Of a stretch of DNA of 44,725 nucleotides, positions 8,288 to 15,530 are shown piece by piece. Location of the stretch: the NCBI GenBank assembly GCA_034421015.1, contig DAOUKT010000038.1, forward strand, positions 1-44,725, written 5' to 3'. The notes beneath the pieces are model-generated. The model made no database searches, was not told the origin of the DNA, and worked only from the letters and a program-made list of their open reading frames with translations. Numbering within the stretch: position 1 is the first letter of the stretch; every line of letters starts with the position of its first letter. The translations under genes and the position numbers were made by a program. The DNA comes from DAOUJW01 sp034421015 (GTDB lineage Bacteria > Chloroflexota > Dehalococcoidia > Lucifugimonadales > UBA2985).

Positions 8288-8803
8288 CTAAGCATTAACT
8301 TGCGCCGCCAGCGCGGGCTGCCGCGGTTGGGCCGGGACGGCATCGCAGTCATCGACCACAAGGGCGCGACCGAGAGCGCGCAGAGCGGATTCTACGTGGC
8401 TGAGATGAGTGCGGTATCTCGGACTCACCAGCTTCCGAGCAGCGTCCTCACTTATGTCCAGCCGAGAGGCGAGTTCGGCATTGGTGACGCCCTGGTTACG
8501 CATGGCTGTGTAAACGGTCAGTTTAGCTGCCACAAGAAACGGCACGGGGATGAGGACTTGTCCTTCTTTCAAGGGGCTGGGAGTGGGAAGGTCTTCGTCA
8601 TCCTGCACATAAAAATTCATCGCAACGCCCAGGCAGTCCTCAGCCATCTCAATGGCATCTTCCCAAGTGTCCCCGGACGTAAGAGCCTCCGGAACGTCAG
8701 GGAAGCTCACGGCGTAGCCCTCAGTGAAGTGCAACACTTCACCACCAACTTCCATCGGCCCTCCCTGATCGAATTCTATTTTGCATGGGTAAGCATATCT
8801 CAT
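8288..8803 (-). CDS. hicB: HicB-type antitoxin
   Basis: 171-residue protein with an N-terminal HicB RNase H-like fold (GYAVSFPDVPEALTSGDTWE, AIEMAEDCLG) and a C-terminal helix-turn-helix region (NAELASRLDISEDAARKLV) for DNA binding and autoregulation. It should neutralise HicA and repress the pair. The ATG overlaps the hicA stop as ATGA, the toxin-first order usual for HicAB. The N-terminus has a cysteine and an acidic insertion, and the C-terminal tail is Ala/Pro/Gln-rich. It lies inside the aro operon, so any autoregulation could affect aroC. Confidence 0.88.
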   Translation of the reverse strand: MRYAYPCKIEFDQGGPMEVGGEVLHFTEGYAVSFPDVPEALTSGDTWEDAIEMAEDCLGVAMNFYVQDDEDLPTPSPLKEGQVLIPVPFLVAAKLTVYTAMRNQGVTNAELASRLDISEDAARKLVSPRYRTHLSHVESALRALGRALVVDDCDAVPAQPRQPALAAQVNA

Positions 8804-9012
8804 CTCAAGAACTCCTGGCGGTTGACATTTAGCCGTCTCAGCATGGTGGACAATGTCCCTGGTTTAATCTCCCCGCGCTGCACTATAGTTCTGAACTCGC
8901 CTATGTAGACCATACCATGACTGCCCTTTCCCTCAGTGGGGTTGAAGCTGAACTCCAACCTATTGCGGCGGGCGTATCGCTTGGCCCGTCGCAAGAACTC
9001 CCTCCCATTCAC
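8800..9012 (-). CDS. hicA: HicA-type mRNA interferase toxin
   Basis: 70-residue basic protein of the HicA double-stranded-RNA-binding-like fold. The catalytic histidine lies in GKGSHGMVYIG, and the ending RGEIKPGTLSTMLRRLNV is the family C-terminal helix. HicA toxins cleave mRNA independently of the ribosome. The start is GTG 9012, which overlaps the aroE stop by 4 bp (GTGA), so the toxin is translationally coupled to a housekeeping gene. All the residues I expect for activity are present. Confidence 0.88.
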   Translation of the reverse strand: MNGREFLRRAKRYARRNRLEFSFNPTEGKGSHGMVYIGEFRTIVQRGEIKPGTLSTMLRRLNVNRQEFLR

Positions 9013-9875
9013 GACCCTGCGGCCTGCCTGGCCGCCAGGGCCTCCTCCGCAGCCCTAAACATCACCTTCACCGGGGCGTTCTTCCCGGTCCATATCTCGA
9101 AGGCGGCGGCGCCCTGGTACACCAGCATCGGCAGTCCGCCCAACGCCTGAGCGCCTGCCCGCTCAGCCTCGCGCAGAAGGGGCGTCATCCGGGGATTGTA
9201 AACCAGGTCGAAGACCAGGGCTTCCGCCGGAATCATGTCTGCTGCCATAGGCGACTGCCCTTCGCCGGGGCCGCCGGACATGCCCAGGGAGGTGCAGTTG
9301 ACGATGAGCCTGCTCCGGGCGGCGGCTGCACGAACGGCGTCCTCGCACAAGGGAATCGCCTCTGCCTGGACGCCCAGCGAGCGTGCGCTCTCCGCAAGGG
9401 CCCTAGCCCTGTCCAGGGTGCGGTTGGCTATCAGGATTCCATCGACACCTTCCCTCGCCAGTGCGACAATCACGGCTTTGGCCGAGCCGCCCGCTCCCAG
9501 CGCCAGCACGGACTTCCCCGCAGGGTCGAAGCGGGCCTCCTCTCGCAGGGCCCTGAGGAAACCGCTGGCGTCGGTGTTGTGGCCCACCAGGGTCCCGCCG
9601 CGGTTGTGAATGGTGTTGACCGCGCCAATCAGCCGCGCCTCGTCGGACACCTCGTCCAGGAAGGGAATCACGGCCTCCTTGTGGGGAACGGTCACGTTCG
9701 CGCCCAGCGTCTCGGCGTCTCGAAGTCCGTCTACCGCCGCGGGCAGGTCCTGATCCGACACGTCCATTGCCTCATAGCGGGCGTCTATGGACAGGTGATC
9801 CAGTGCGGCCTGCTGGAAGGCGGGCGATACGGAGTGTCCTACGGGATGGCCTATGAGGTAGATGTGTTTGGTCAT
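9009..9875 (-). CDS. aroE: Shikimate dehydrogenase
   Basis: 288-residue NADP-dependent enzyme that reduces 3-dehydroshikimate to shikimate. The substrate loop IGHPVGHSVSPAFQ, the catalytic lysine in NVTVPHKEAV, the aspartate in HNTDASG, the nucleotide motif GAGGSAKA and the C-terminal YQGAAAFEIWTG are all present. First gene of the aroE-hicA-hicB-aroC cluster. Its leader contains the most degraded copy of the ruvX-tail repeat. Confidence 0.95.
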   Translation of the reverse strand: MTKHIYLIGHPVGHSVSPAFQQAALDHLSIDARYEAMDVSDQDLPAAVDGLRDAETLGANVTVPHKEAVIPFLDEVSDEARLIGAVNTIHNRGGTLVGHNTDASGFLRALREEARFDPAGKSVLALGAGGSAKAVIVALAREGVDGILIANRTLDRARALAESARSLGVQAEAIPLCEDAVRAAAARSRLIVNCTSLGMSGGPGEGQSPMAADMIPAEALVFDLVYNPRMTPLLREAERAGAQALGGLPMLVYQGAAAFEIWTGKNAPVKVMFRAAEEALAARQAAGS

Positions 9876-9957
9876 TGGGCGCCGAGCTTGTTCTTCCGGC
9901 TTGGAGGCAGCTTCAATGAGTATAGCAAGGGAAGCGAAAGAGGGGCAAGAATGACGC

Positions 9958-9999
9958 GCCGCCAGCCGCGCCGCGCGTCCGGGTATGCTTGTGGTATCA
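9958..9999 (-). repeat. ruvX-tail repeat, copy C (diverged)
   Basis: 42 bp matching the 3' end of ruvX at 35 of 42 positions. In the ruvX frame it would read IPQAYPDARRGW, where the genuine gene ends ILRAYLDARRG-stop; the stop TGA has become TGG. It lies between the protease gene and aroE and is not part of a gene. It is probably the oldest copy. Confidence 0.75.
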
Positions 10000-10024
10000 G
10001 GGGAACTCAGGACAGGGCGCTCCG

Positions 10025-10387
10025 CTAAAACGTGAGTCTGCCCTTGAACTTCATAGGCTCCAGCTTCTGGTTCACCGGGTCTACCACCTTTGCCAGGATC
10101 TCCAAAGTCAGCGCGCCAAGTATCGGTTCAACTTCCCTACCGAAGACTACGGGTGAATACACCTCTCTATCCTCGTGCCGCAAACGTATCCAGCCTACGG
10201 GATACTCATGCACCGAACCATCCGCAAGCTCAAAGGACTCTTTCCCGGTAGATTCCACGCCCAACCGCTGCAATACGGACCCAGGAACTTGCGAGTAAAA
10301 GGCTCCCGTATCCACCAAAGCGTTAAGCGACTCAGTAGGGCCTCCGCCGGTATGACCAACTTCTATCTTAACCTTGAATACGCCCAT
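10025..10387 (-). CDS. Retropepsin-like aspartic protease (clan AA)
   Basis: 120-residue single-domain protein with the active-site motif ALVDTGA at about residues 24-30 and a later hydrophobic-hydrophobic-Gly segment (PILGALTLEIL) that matches the second conserved turn of clan AA proteases. These proteases act as homodimers in which each chain supplies one DTG. No signal peptide or membrane span. ATG 10387 with GAGG upstream is preferred over the adjacent GTG. The gene is bounded by copies B and C of the ruvX-tail repeat and looks like an inserted one-gene module. Substrate unknown; such genes often occur as mobile accessory genes. Confidence 0.8.
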   Translation of the reverse strand: MGVFKVKIEVGHTGGGPTESLNALVDTGAFYSQVPGSVLQRLGVESTGKESFELADGSVHEYPVGWIRLRHEDREVYSPVVFGREVEPILGALTLEILAKVVDPVNQKLEPMKFKGRLTF

Positions 10388-10486
10388 CACTGAACCTCGC
10401 TATCCCGGCAGATACTTTATCTTCCTTGCTGTCTTTCCCGTCTGCCGGTTTCCTTGACGGCTTGCAGTCCTCAAACCTGTCTCATT

Positions 10487-10517
10487 ATAGTGTCTCGCGA
10501 TAGTGTCTCGCGCGAGA
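10487..10517. repeat. Tandem 13-mer and CG-rich palindrome
   Basis: ATAGTGTCTCGCG occurs twice in a row (10487-10499, 10500-10512). The second copy runs into the perfect 12-bp palindrome TCTCGCGCGAGA (10506-10517). It lies upstream of the protease gene and just beyond ruvX-tail copy B. It could be an operator or a recombination scar. Confidence 0.55.
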
Positions 10518-10537
10518 AGCGGGCAACGCTCAATGCC

Positions 10538-10586
10538 GCCGTCAGCCGCGCCACGCGTCCAGGTACGCCCGGAGTATCACGCAGGC
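10538..10586 (-). repeat. ruvX-tail repeat, copy B
   Basis: 49 bp identical to the 3' end of ruvX (10942-10990) except for one base. In the ruvX frame it encodes ACVILRAYLDAWRG-stop, against ACVILRAYLDARRG-stop in the intact gene. It lies between the ribbon-helix-helix gene and the protease gene, outside any real gene. Confidence 0.9.
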
Positions 10587-10597
10587 CCGGGCCAGGC

Positions 10598-10873
10598 CTA
10601 TCTCTTCTCAGTCAGCCGCCCGGACAGGTACTTGTGGATAATGCTGGACAGCAGCGTCTGGTAGGGAATCCCCTCTTCCCGGGCCCGCGAGTGAGCTATA
10701 TTGAAGTCGCGCTCGCTTACCCGCAAATTCACGCGCCTGGTCTTGTTGAACGTATTACGCGCCGCCAAGCGGGCTGCCTCAATCTCCGGTTCAGCCTCAG
10801 GAGCCGGGCGCAGTTCGCCGCGCTCGAACCTGTGGAGAATGTCGCTCTCCTCAATGCTCATATTATCATTCAC
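10598..10873 (-). CDS. Ribbon-helix-helix (CopG-like) putative antitoxin
   Basis: 91-residue protein. The first half is acidic with HRFERGELRPAPE, and the second half, RRVNLRVSERDFNIAHSRA, followed by GIPYQTLLSSIIHKYLSG, is the strand-helix-helix pattern of CopG/COG5304 antitoxins. Such proteins dimerise, bind DNA through the beta strand and neutralise a toxin, often BrnT-like. No toxin gene fits upstream (72 bp to ruvX) or downstream, so it appears to be an orphan antitoxin or stand-alone regulator. Bounded by ruvX-tail copies A and B. Confidence 0.78.
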   Translation of the reverse strand: MNDNMSIEESDILHRFERGELRPAPEAEPEIEAARLAARNTFNKTRRVNLRVSERDFNIAHSRAREEGIPYQTLLSSIIHKYLSGRLTEKR

Positions 10874-10941
10874 GATTGCCCTCTCCTCCGATAGTCTCTT
10901 GTCGCCTTTCGGCTGGGAATAATCGTCTTCAGAATGCGTGA

Positions 10942-10990
10942 GCCGTCAGCCGCGCCGCGCGTCCAGGTACGCCCGGAGTATCACGCAGGC
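10942..10990 (-). repeat. ruvX-tail repeat, copy A (in ruvX)
   Basis: The native copy. It contains the last codons and stop of ruvX plus 4 bp. Copies B and C lie 404 bp and 984 bp further downstream in the direction of transcription. Confidence 0.9.
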
Positions 10991-11374
10991 GGCGGCCGAG
11001 TCCCGCAGGCCCTTGTCTCTTGACGGAGAGCGGCCCCCCTCCCTGAGCAGGCGTTCGGCCTCCACGGTGGAGAAGCGCTCGTCCTGGGAGTGGACGGGAA
11101 TTGGGGAACGTTCGGACAGGGCCCGGATGAATCCCTGGGTGCGCCTGGCCTGGGGCCCAATCCTGCCGTCGAGGGATATGGGAAGCCCTACCACTATCGC
11201 CTCTGCGTCCCGCTCCGCCGCCAAGCGCGTCACAGCTACCAGGTCCTCTTCAAGATCGGCGCGCACGATGGCCGTCAGCGGGGTTACGACTGTGCCGGTG
11301 GGGTCGCAGACGGCCGCGCCGATGCGACGCTCCCCCACGTCCAGGCCGAGGAGCCTCAGGCCCCTTCCCTCCAT
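10946..11374 (-). CDS. ruvX: Pre-16S rRNA nuclease / Holliday junction resolvase-like YqgF
   Basis: 142-residue RNase H-fold protein required for final 5' processing of 16S rRNA in bacteria. The acidic active-site positions are visible in LGLDVGERRIG (start), HSQDERFST (middle) and LRDSAAACVIL (end). The ATG at 11374 overlaps the alaS stop by 19 bp, so the two are co-transcribed and probably coupled. The last 14 codons are the segment duplicated downstream as copies B and C. Confidence 0.92.
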   Translation of the reverse strand: MEGRGLRLLGLDVGERRIGAAVCDPTGTVVTPLTAIVRADLEEDLVAVTRLAAERDAEAIVVGLPISLDGRIGPQARRTQGFIRALSERSPIPVHSQDERFSTVEAERLLREGGRSPSRDKGLRDSAAACVILRAYLDARRG

Positions 11375-14205
11375 TGCCTCACACCCTCCTCCGCCGACCT
11401 GAGCGCGTCCCCGAGCTTGTCCGGCGAGCGGCCCCCGGCCTGTCCCATATCCGGCCTGCCACCTCCGCCGCCCCCCATCGCTTTTGCGGCTTCCCGCACC
11501 AGGTTTCCGGCATTGAAGCCCTGGTCGACAAAGTCGCGGGTGGCCATGACAATCATCGTCGGCCTGTCTCCCACCACAGCGCCAAGGATGACCACGCCGC
11601 TCTTGATCTCGTTCCGCAGCCAGTCACCGGCCTCCCTGAGGAGGTCGGCGTCGGAAATGTCCAGGACGCCGGACACAATGCCGACTCCGGCTATTTCACT
11701 GCGAGGAAGCTCGCGGACCTGGCGTCGCAGCAGCTCTCGCTCAAGGGACTCGGCGCGCCTTGTGACCTGCTCCAGCTCCGACAGCAGGCCGTCCAGCCTG
11801 TCGCCCAGCTGATGGGGCGGCACCTGCAGACGGCGGGACGCATCCTCCAACGAGGCGGCGTGCTCCAGCATCAGGGCCTCGGCGCTGCGACCGGTCACGG
11901 CCTCGATTCGTCGCAGACCGGAGCCAATGCTGCTCTCCGAAACGATGTGGCAGTACCCGATGTCCCCGGTCCTGTGGACGTGGGTGCCGCCGCACACCTC
12001 CATGCTGAACGGGACGCCGTTTGCCACCTCAACCACCCGCACCTGGTCTCCGTACCTGTCGCCAAAGAAGGCCAGCGCGCCCTGGGAAACGGCCTCGCGA
12101 TAGGTGGTCTGGCGCCAGTCGACCTGGACGTTCGCCCTGATCTTCTCGTTGGCCAGCCGCTGGACCTCCTGCAGCTCCTCCGGGGTGAGAGGGCTAACGT
12201 GGGTGAAGTCAAAGCGGAGGCGGTCAGGAGCGACCAGCGAGCCGTGCTGGCGGACGTGGGGCCCCAGCACCTGCCGGAGCGTGGCGTGGAGCAGGTGGGT
12301 CGCCGTGTGGTTGGAGGCGATGGACTCCCGGCGCTGAACATCGACCCTGGCCTCCACGGCGTCTCCGAGGGTGAAACCGCCTGTGGCTACGCTGCAACGG
12401 TGAACCGTCAGGCCTGCAATGGGACTCTGGGTGTCCTCAACGCGGATGACGTTACCCTGCGCCGTAATCTCCCCGGTATCCCCAACCTGGCCTCCCATTT
12501 CTGCGTAGAATGGGGTCTCGCTCAGCAGCAGTTCCACCTGCTGGCCCTCGACCGCCCGCTCAACCGGTTTGCCGTCGATGAGCATGCCAACTATCACAGC
12601 ATTGGCGCTGAGTGTCTCGTATCCAAGGAAACGAGTGCCGCCGACGCCAAGGTCCTGGTAGGCCCGGATGGCATCGAAGTCGCCGCCAAACCTCTCGGCG
12701 GAAGCGCGGGCCCGCTCCCTCTGGGCCTCCATCTCCCGCTCGAAGCCCTCCCAGTCAACACCCTCCAGCCCGCTCTCCCTGGCTATCTCTTCGACAAGCT
12801 CCGGCGGAAGGCCGTAGGTGTCATAGAGCGCGAAGACCTCTCCGCCAAGGACCAAGCGGGTCGACATCTCCAGGACATCGGCGCCGCCGGGATCCTTGAG
12901 CGCGACTTCCAGTGGCCCCACGGCCTGCTGAAGTAGAGATGAGCTTACCTCTCCGGCGAACTGGCCGGCCAGCTCCCGGATCGCTTGGGAAAGGCCGTCC
13001 GAGCCGGTCGCGGATGCGTTAGCCTCGTCCAGCGTACTTCTGAGACCAATGTGGAAGGGAATCAGGCCGTCCTCCAGCATGGGCATCCCGGTGCGCAGGG
13101 CCTGGCCAAACCGCTCTTCCTCCAGGTGAATCACCCTCAGGATGAATTCCCGGCGCTGCTCCAGGTCAGGGTACTGCACCTTCATGCGGTCGATGACCGC
13201 AGCCGCAACCCCGGAGAGGAAGGGGTCTTCCAACCCCAGCTTCCTGCCGTAACGTATGGCCCGGCGTATGACGCGCCTCAGCACGTAGCCCCGACCCTCG
13301 TTGCCGGGCACAACGCCGTCTCCAATCAGGAAGGACGCGCTGCGAGCGTGTTCAGCCACAACCCGAAGGGCGTAGTCGGTGTCAGGGTCCTCGCCGTACG
13401 CCTTGCCCGACAGGCCCGCGGCCCTCTGAATCAGCGCGTCGAACAGGTCAGTCTCATAGATGTTGCGCTTGCCCTGGAGTATGACGGCGGCGCGCTCCAG
13501 GCCCATTCCTGTGTCTATGTTGGGCGCGGGGAGAGGCGTGCGGACGCCCTCCGCGTCCTGGTAGTACTGCATGAAGACCAGGTTCCACAGCTCCACAAAG
13601 CGGTCGCAGGAGAGGCCCGTGCTCTCATCGACGTAGTCGCAGTTGGGGCCGCAGTCGGGCTGATCGCAGCCATACTCCTCGCCAAAGTCGTAGTTTATCT
13701 CGCTGCACGGACCGCAGGGGCCTTCGTTGCCAGCGGGCCCCCAGAAGTTGTCCTCCTCGCCGAACCGCCGTATGCGCTCAAGAGGAATGCCCGTGTTTGC
13801 GACCCACAGGTCCGAGGCTTCGTCGTCGTCCAGGTAGACGCTGGCCCAAAGCCTGTCCGGCTCAAGGCCCAGGCGCTCCGTGACAAACTCCCAGGCGTAC
13901 TGGATGGCCTCCTTCTTGAAGTAGTCTCCGACGCTGAAGTTGCCCAGCATCTCAAAGAAGGTGAGGTGCGTGGAGTCGCCGACATTGCCAACGTCGGTTG
14001 TGCGGAAGCACTTCTGGGAAGAGGTGAGCCGTCTGCCCGGAGGCGTCATCTCCCCCATAAAGTAGGGCTTGATCTGCACCATACCCGCGCTGGTGAGGAG
14101 CAGGGTTGGATCGCCGGCGGGAATGAGGGAGGAGCTGGGAATGCGAAGGTGACCCTTGCTCTCAAAGTAGCTCAGGAAGGCCTCTCTGATCTCGTCTCCG
14201 GTCAA
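11356..14205 (-). CDS. alaS: Alanyl-tRNA synthetase
   Basis: 949 residues, longer than the usual 870-880. The class II catalytic core (FFEMLGNFSVGDYFKKEAI, GNEGPCGPCSEI, NTGMGLERAA), the editing domain (NHTATHLLH and CGGTH zinc/catalytic motifs) and the C-terminal DHHA1 domain with the glycine run at AMGGGGGGRPDMGQAGG are all present. About 45-50 extra residues lie between the tRNA-recognition helices and the ALYDTYGLP motif, roughly residues 375-455. A Cys-rich loop (CDQPDCGPNCDY) near residue 187 is a variant also known elsewhere. TTG start: MTGDEIREAFLSYFESKGH aligns directly with family N-termini. It has its own strong promoter. Confidence 0.97.
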   Translation of the reverse strand: MTGDEIREAFLSYFESKGHLRIPSSSLIPAGDPTLLLTSAGMVQIKPYFMGEMTPPGRRLTSSQKCFRTTDVGNVGDSTHLTFFEMLGNFSVGDYFKKEAIQYAWEFVTERLGLEPDRLWASVYLDDDEASDLWVANTGIPLERIRRFGEEDNFWGPAGNEGPCGPCSEINYDFGEEYGCDQPDCGPNCDYVDESTGLSCDRFVELWNLVFMQYYQDAEGVRTPLPAPNIDTGMGLERAAVILQGKRNIYETDLFDALIQRAAGLSGKAYGEDPDTDYALRVVAEHARSASFLIGDGVVPGNEGRGYVLRRVIRRAIRYGRKLGLEDPFLSGVAAAVIDRMKVQYPDLEQRREFILRVIHLEEERFGQALRTGMPMLEDGLIPFHIGLRSTLDEANASATGSDGLSQAIRELAGQFAGEVSSSLLQQAVGPLEVALKDPGGADVLEMSTRLVLGGEVFALYDTYGLPPELVEEIARESGLEGVDWEGFEREMEAQRERARASAERFGGDFDAIRAYQDLGVGGTRFLGYETLSANAVIVGMLIDGKPVERAVEGQQVELLLSETPFYAEMGGQVGDTGEITAQGNVIRVEDTQSPIAGLTVHRCSVATGGFTLGDAVEARVDVQRRESIASNHTATHLLHATLRQVLGPHVRQHGSLVAPDRLRFDFTHVSPLTPEELQEVQRLANEKIRANVQVDWRQTTYREAVSQGALAFFGDRYGDQVRVVEVANGVPFSMEVCGGTHVHRTGDIGYCHIVSESSIGSGLRRIEAVTGRSAEALMLEHAASLEDASRRLQVPPHQLGDRLDGLLSELEQVTRRAESLERELLRRQVRELPRSEIAGVGIVSGVLDISDADLLREAGDWLRNEIKSGVVILGAVVGDRPTMIVMATRDFVDQGFNAGNLVREAAKAMGGGGGGRPDMGQAGGRSPDKLGDALRSAEEGVRQWREGA

Positions 14206-14239
14206 CTCGGCGCTCTCCCCCGTGTGAAGGCTAGCTAGG

Positions 14240-14269
14240 ATTTTAGGTTCAAGGCCATAGGGGTGTCAA
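14240..14269 (-). promoter_or_regulatory. Sigma70-like promoter for alaS-ruvX
   Basis: Minus strand TTGACA (14264-14269), an 18-bp spacer and TAAAAT (14240-14245). A leader of about 28 nt is expected before the TTG start. The space is too short for a T-box leader. Confidence 0.7.
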
Positions 14270-14307
14270 ATACGCTTTCAGGAAGCGATCAGCGATGTCC
14301 TCAAACC

Positions 14308-14679
14308 CTAGACGTGCTGGTCGAAAAGGATGGGGTTGCCGTCCGGGTCCTCGAGTATGAAGCTGGCCGGCCCCGTGCTCTCCTCGTCCGCCTCAACGAC
14401 CAGCGGCACGCCCGACGCCTTGAGCCCGCGCTGTAGCTCTCGCACGTCCGTGAACTCTGCCACCGGCTGGGCTTCGTCGTCCCAGCCCGGGTTGAAGGTC
14501 AGTATGTTCTTCTCGAACATTCCCTGGAACAGGCCGATGGTGTGTCCGCTGTTCCTGAGAATGAGCCAGTTCTGGGAGGCTTCACCTCCCACCACCTCAA
14601 AGCCGAGCTTTTCGTAGAAAGCCCGGGAGGCCTCCAGATCCTGCACTGCAAGGCTAACGGAAAATGCGCCCAGATTCAT
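14308..14679 (-). CDS. VOC-superfamily (glyoxalase-like) protein
   Basis: 123-residue single glyoxalase/bleomycin-resistance/dioxygenase domain with the usual paired beta-alpha-beta-beta-beta modules: FSVSLAVQDLEASRAFYEKLGFEVV at the start and FILEDPDGNPILFDQHV at the end. Members bind a divalent metal and act on varied small molecules; substrate not predictable here. A GAGAGGAG site precedes the ATG. It stands upstream of alaS with a 102-bp gap that holds the alaS promoter. Confidence 0.85.
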   Translation of the reverse strand: MNLGAFSVSLAVQDLEASRAFYEKLGFEVVGGEASQNWLILRNSGHTIGLFQGMFEKNILTFNPGWDDEAQPVAEFTDVRELQRGLKASGVPLVVEADEESTGPASFILEDPDGNPILFDQHV

Positions 14680-14786
14680 ACGCTCCTCTCACTGCGCCAA
14701 TTGCGGAAAGCCCTGATTCTATGCTATAACGCTGTCTCTGACTACCACCGAAGGCATATTAGATTAGCTATATCCCCGATAATTCT

Positions 14787-15026
14787 CTAGGGCTGTGAGG
14801 CGAAGTCAAAGACCTGCATCGATACAGACGCCGCCGCCTTAGCCTCTCCTTGAACAATCAACCGCACCTTCTCGGCTGTTTCACTGCTGAATGCCTGTTC
14901 ACCACACCTCACGCACACTTCAGCCGGTATTCCATCGACAAGGACATATTGCCCGTCAACTCGAAACACCTCGCTTACCGACTCTTGCCTGCTCTCACGG
15001 CAGTCACAGATCACGCATCTAAACAT
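14787..15026 (-). CDS. YgiT-type zinc-finger antitoxin
   Basis: 79-residue protein with two CxxC knuckles, CVIC near the start (followed by a further Cys) and CVRCGEQ at mid-length, the zinc-binding N-terminal module of YgiT/MqsA-family antitoxins. It stops after a short helical tail, without the HTH domain of full MqsA. The start at 15026 is set by the perfect AGGAGGTGA that forms the end of the preceding gene, only 2 bp away. It pairs with the DUF4258 protein as a toxin-first type II toxin-antitoxin locus. Confidence 0.85.
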   Translation of the reverse strand: MFRCVICDCRESRQESVSEVFRVDGQYVLVDGIPAEVCVRCGEQAFSSETAEKVRLIVQGEAKAAASVSMQVFDFASQP

Positions 15027-15028
15027 GA

Positions 15029-15337
15029 TCACCTCCTGACGGAGTATCCAACCCATTCGCTCTCGTCCGGCTCATATATTGTAATGATCCTTACACCTTC
15101 AGCATCCGCAAGTGAAACGTGAATATGAAGAGGTCTCCCATAAGTGGTGAATCCCCACAGCAAACAACTCGGCGAGTATTTGTCACCTGGATATTGCTCA
15201 ATGATAATGGCATTCTGCCCAGCTTGTCTAATCTCCAATTGGCTGATATTCCTCTCCACGACTCTTCTCAATGCATGGCGTGTGAAATCGAAGCTGCCTG
15301 TCTCTAGCTCCAGGCGAATTTGTTGGAGACCTTTCAC
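15029..15337 (-). CDS. DUF4258-family putative toxin
   Basis: 102-residue small basic-acidic protein. FTRHALRRVVERNISQLEI, followed by a YPGDKYSPSCLLWGF strand and RIITIYEPDESEWVGY, fits the DUF4258 fold, found next to YgiT proteins and believed to be RelE-like toxins. The start GTG 15337 has GGAG 5 nt upstream; a longer frame to 15421 has no ribosome site and is not family-like. Its stop overlaps the ribosome site of the antitoxin gene. The toxic activity is inferred from family pairing. Confidence 0.78.
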   Translation of the reverse strand: MKGLQQIRLELETGSFDFTRHALRRVVERNISQLEIRQAGQNAIIIEQYPGDKYSPSCLLWGFTTYGRPLHIHVSLADAEGVRIITIYEPDESEWVGYSVRR

Positions 15338-15479
15338 GTCGACTCCGCATCTCCAATTTGCAATGAGCAAATTGCCTGAGAAGATGTCAAAATGGTACAC
15401 GAAACTACCAGACTGTGCCATTATTCAAAGAATCCCTGGGTAGTCCGCAAGCTAGTTTCATGCCCTCCGCGCCAACAGA

Positions 15480-15507
15480 AAGGGGCGCCTCTAATGAGGC
15501 GCCCCTT
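15480..15507 (-). terminator. Hairpin terminator after hsp20
   Basis: 12-bp perfect stem with AGGGGCGCCTC as the arm and loop TAAT, arms 15480-15491 and 15496-15507. It lies 23 bp past the hsp20 stop. A short T-rich stretch follows on the minus strand. Confidence 0.7.
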
Positions 15508-15530
15508 CGCGCTTCCGATCGCGGGACCTG

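Noticed and set aside
9958..10990. Integron attC sites for the repeat modules
   Set aside because: The repeats are direct copies of ruvX coding sequence, without the inverted R'/R'' boxes of attC, and no integrase is seen. The cassette idea rests on the repeats alone.
11374..12936. 520-codon frame opposite alaS
   Set aside because: Complementary reading of the alanyl-tRNA synthetase gene; no motif and no ribosome site.
14206..14307. T-box or other riboswitch before alaS
   Set aside because: The leader after the promoter is only about 28 nt, too short for a T-box.
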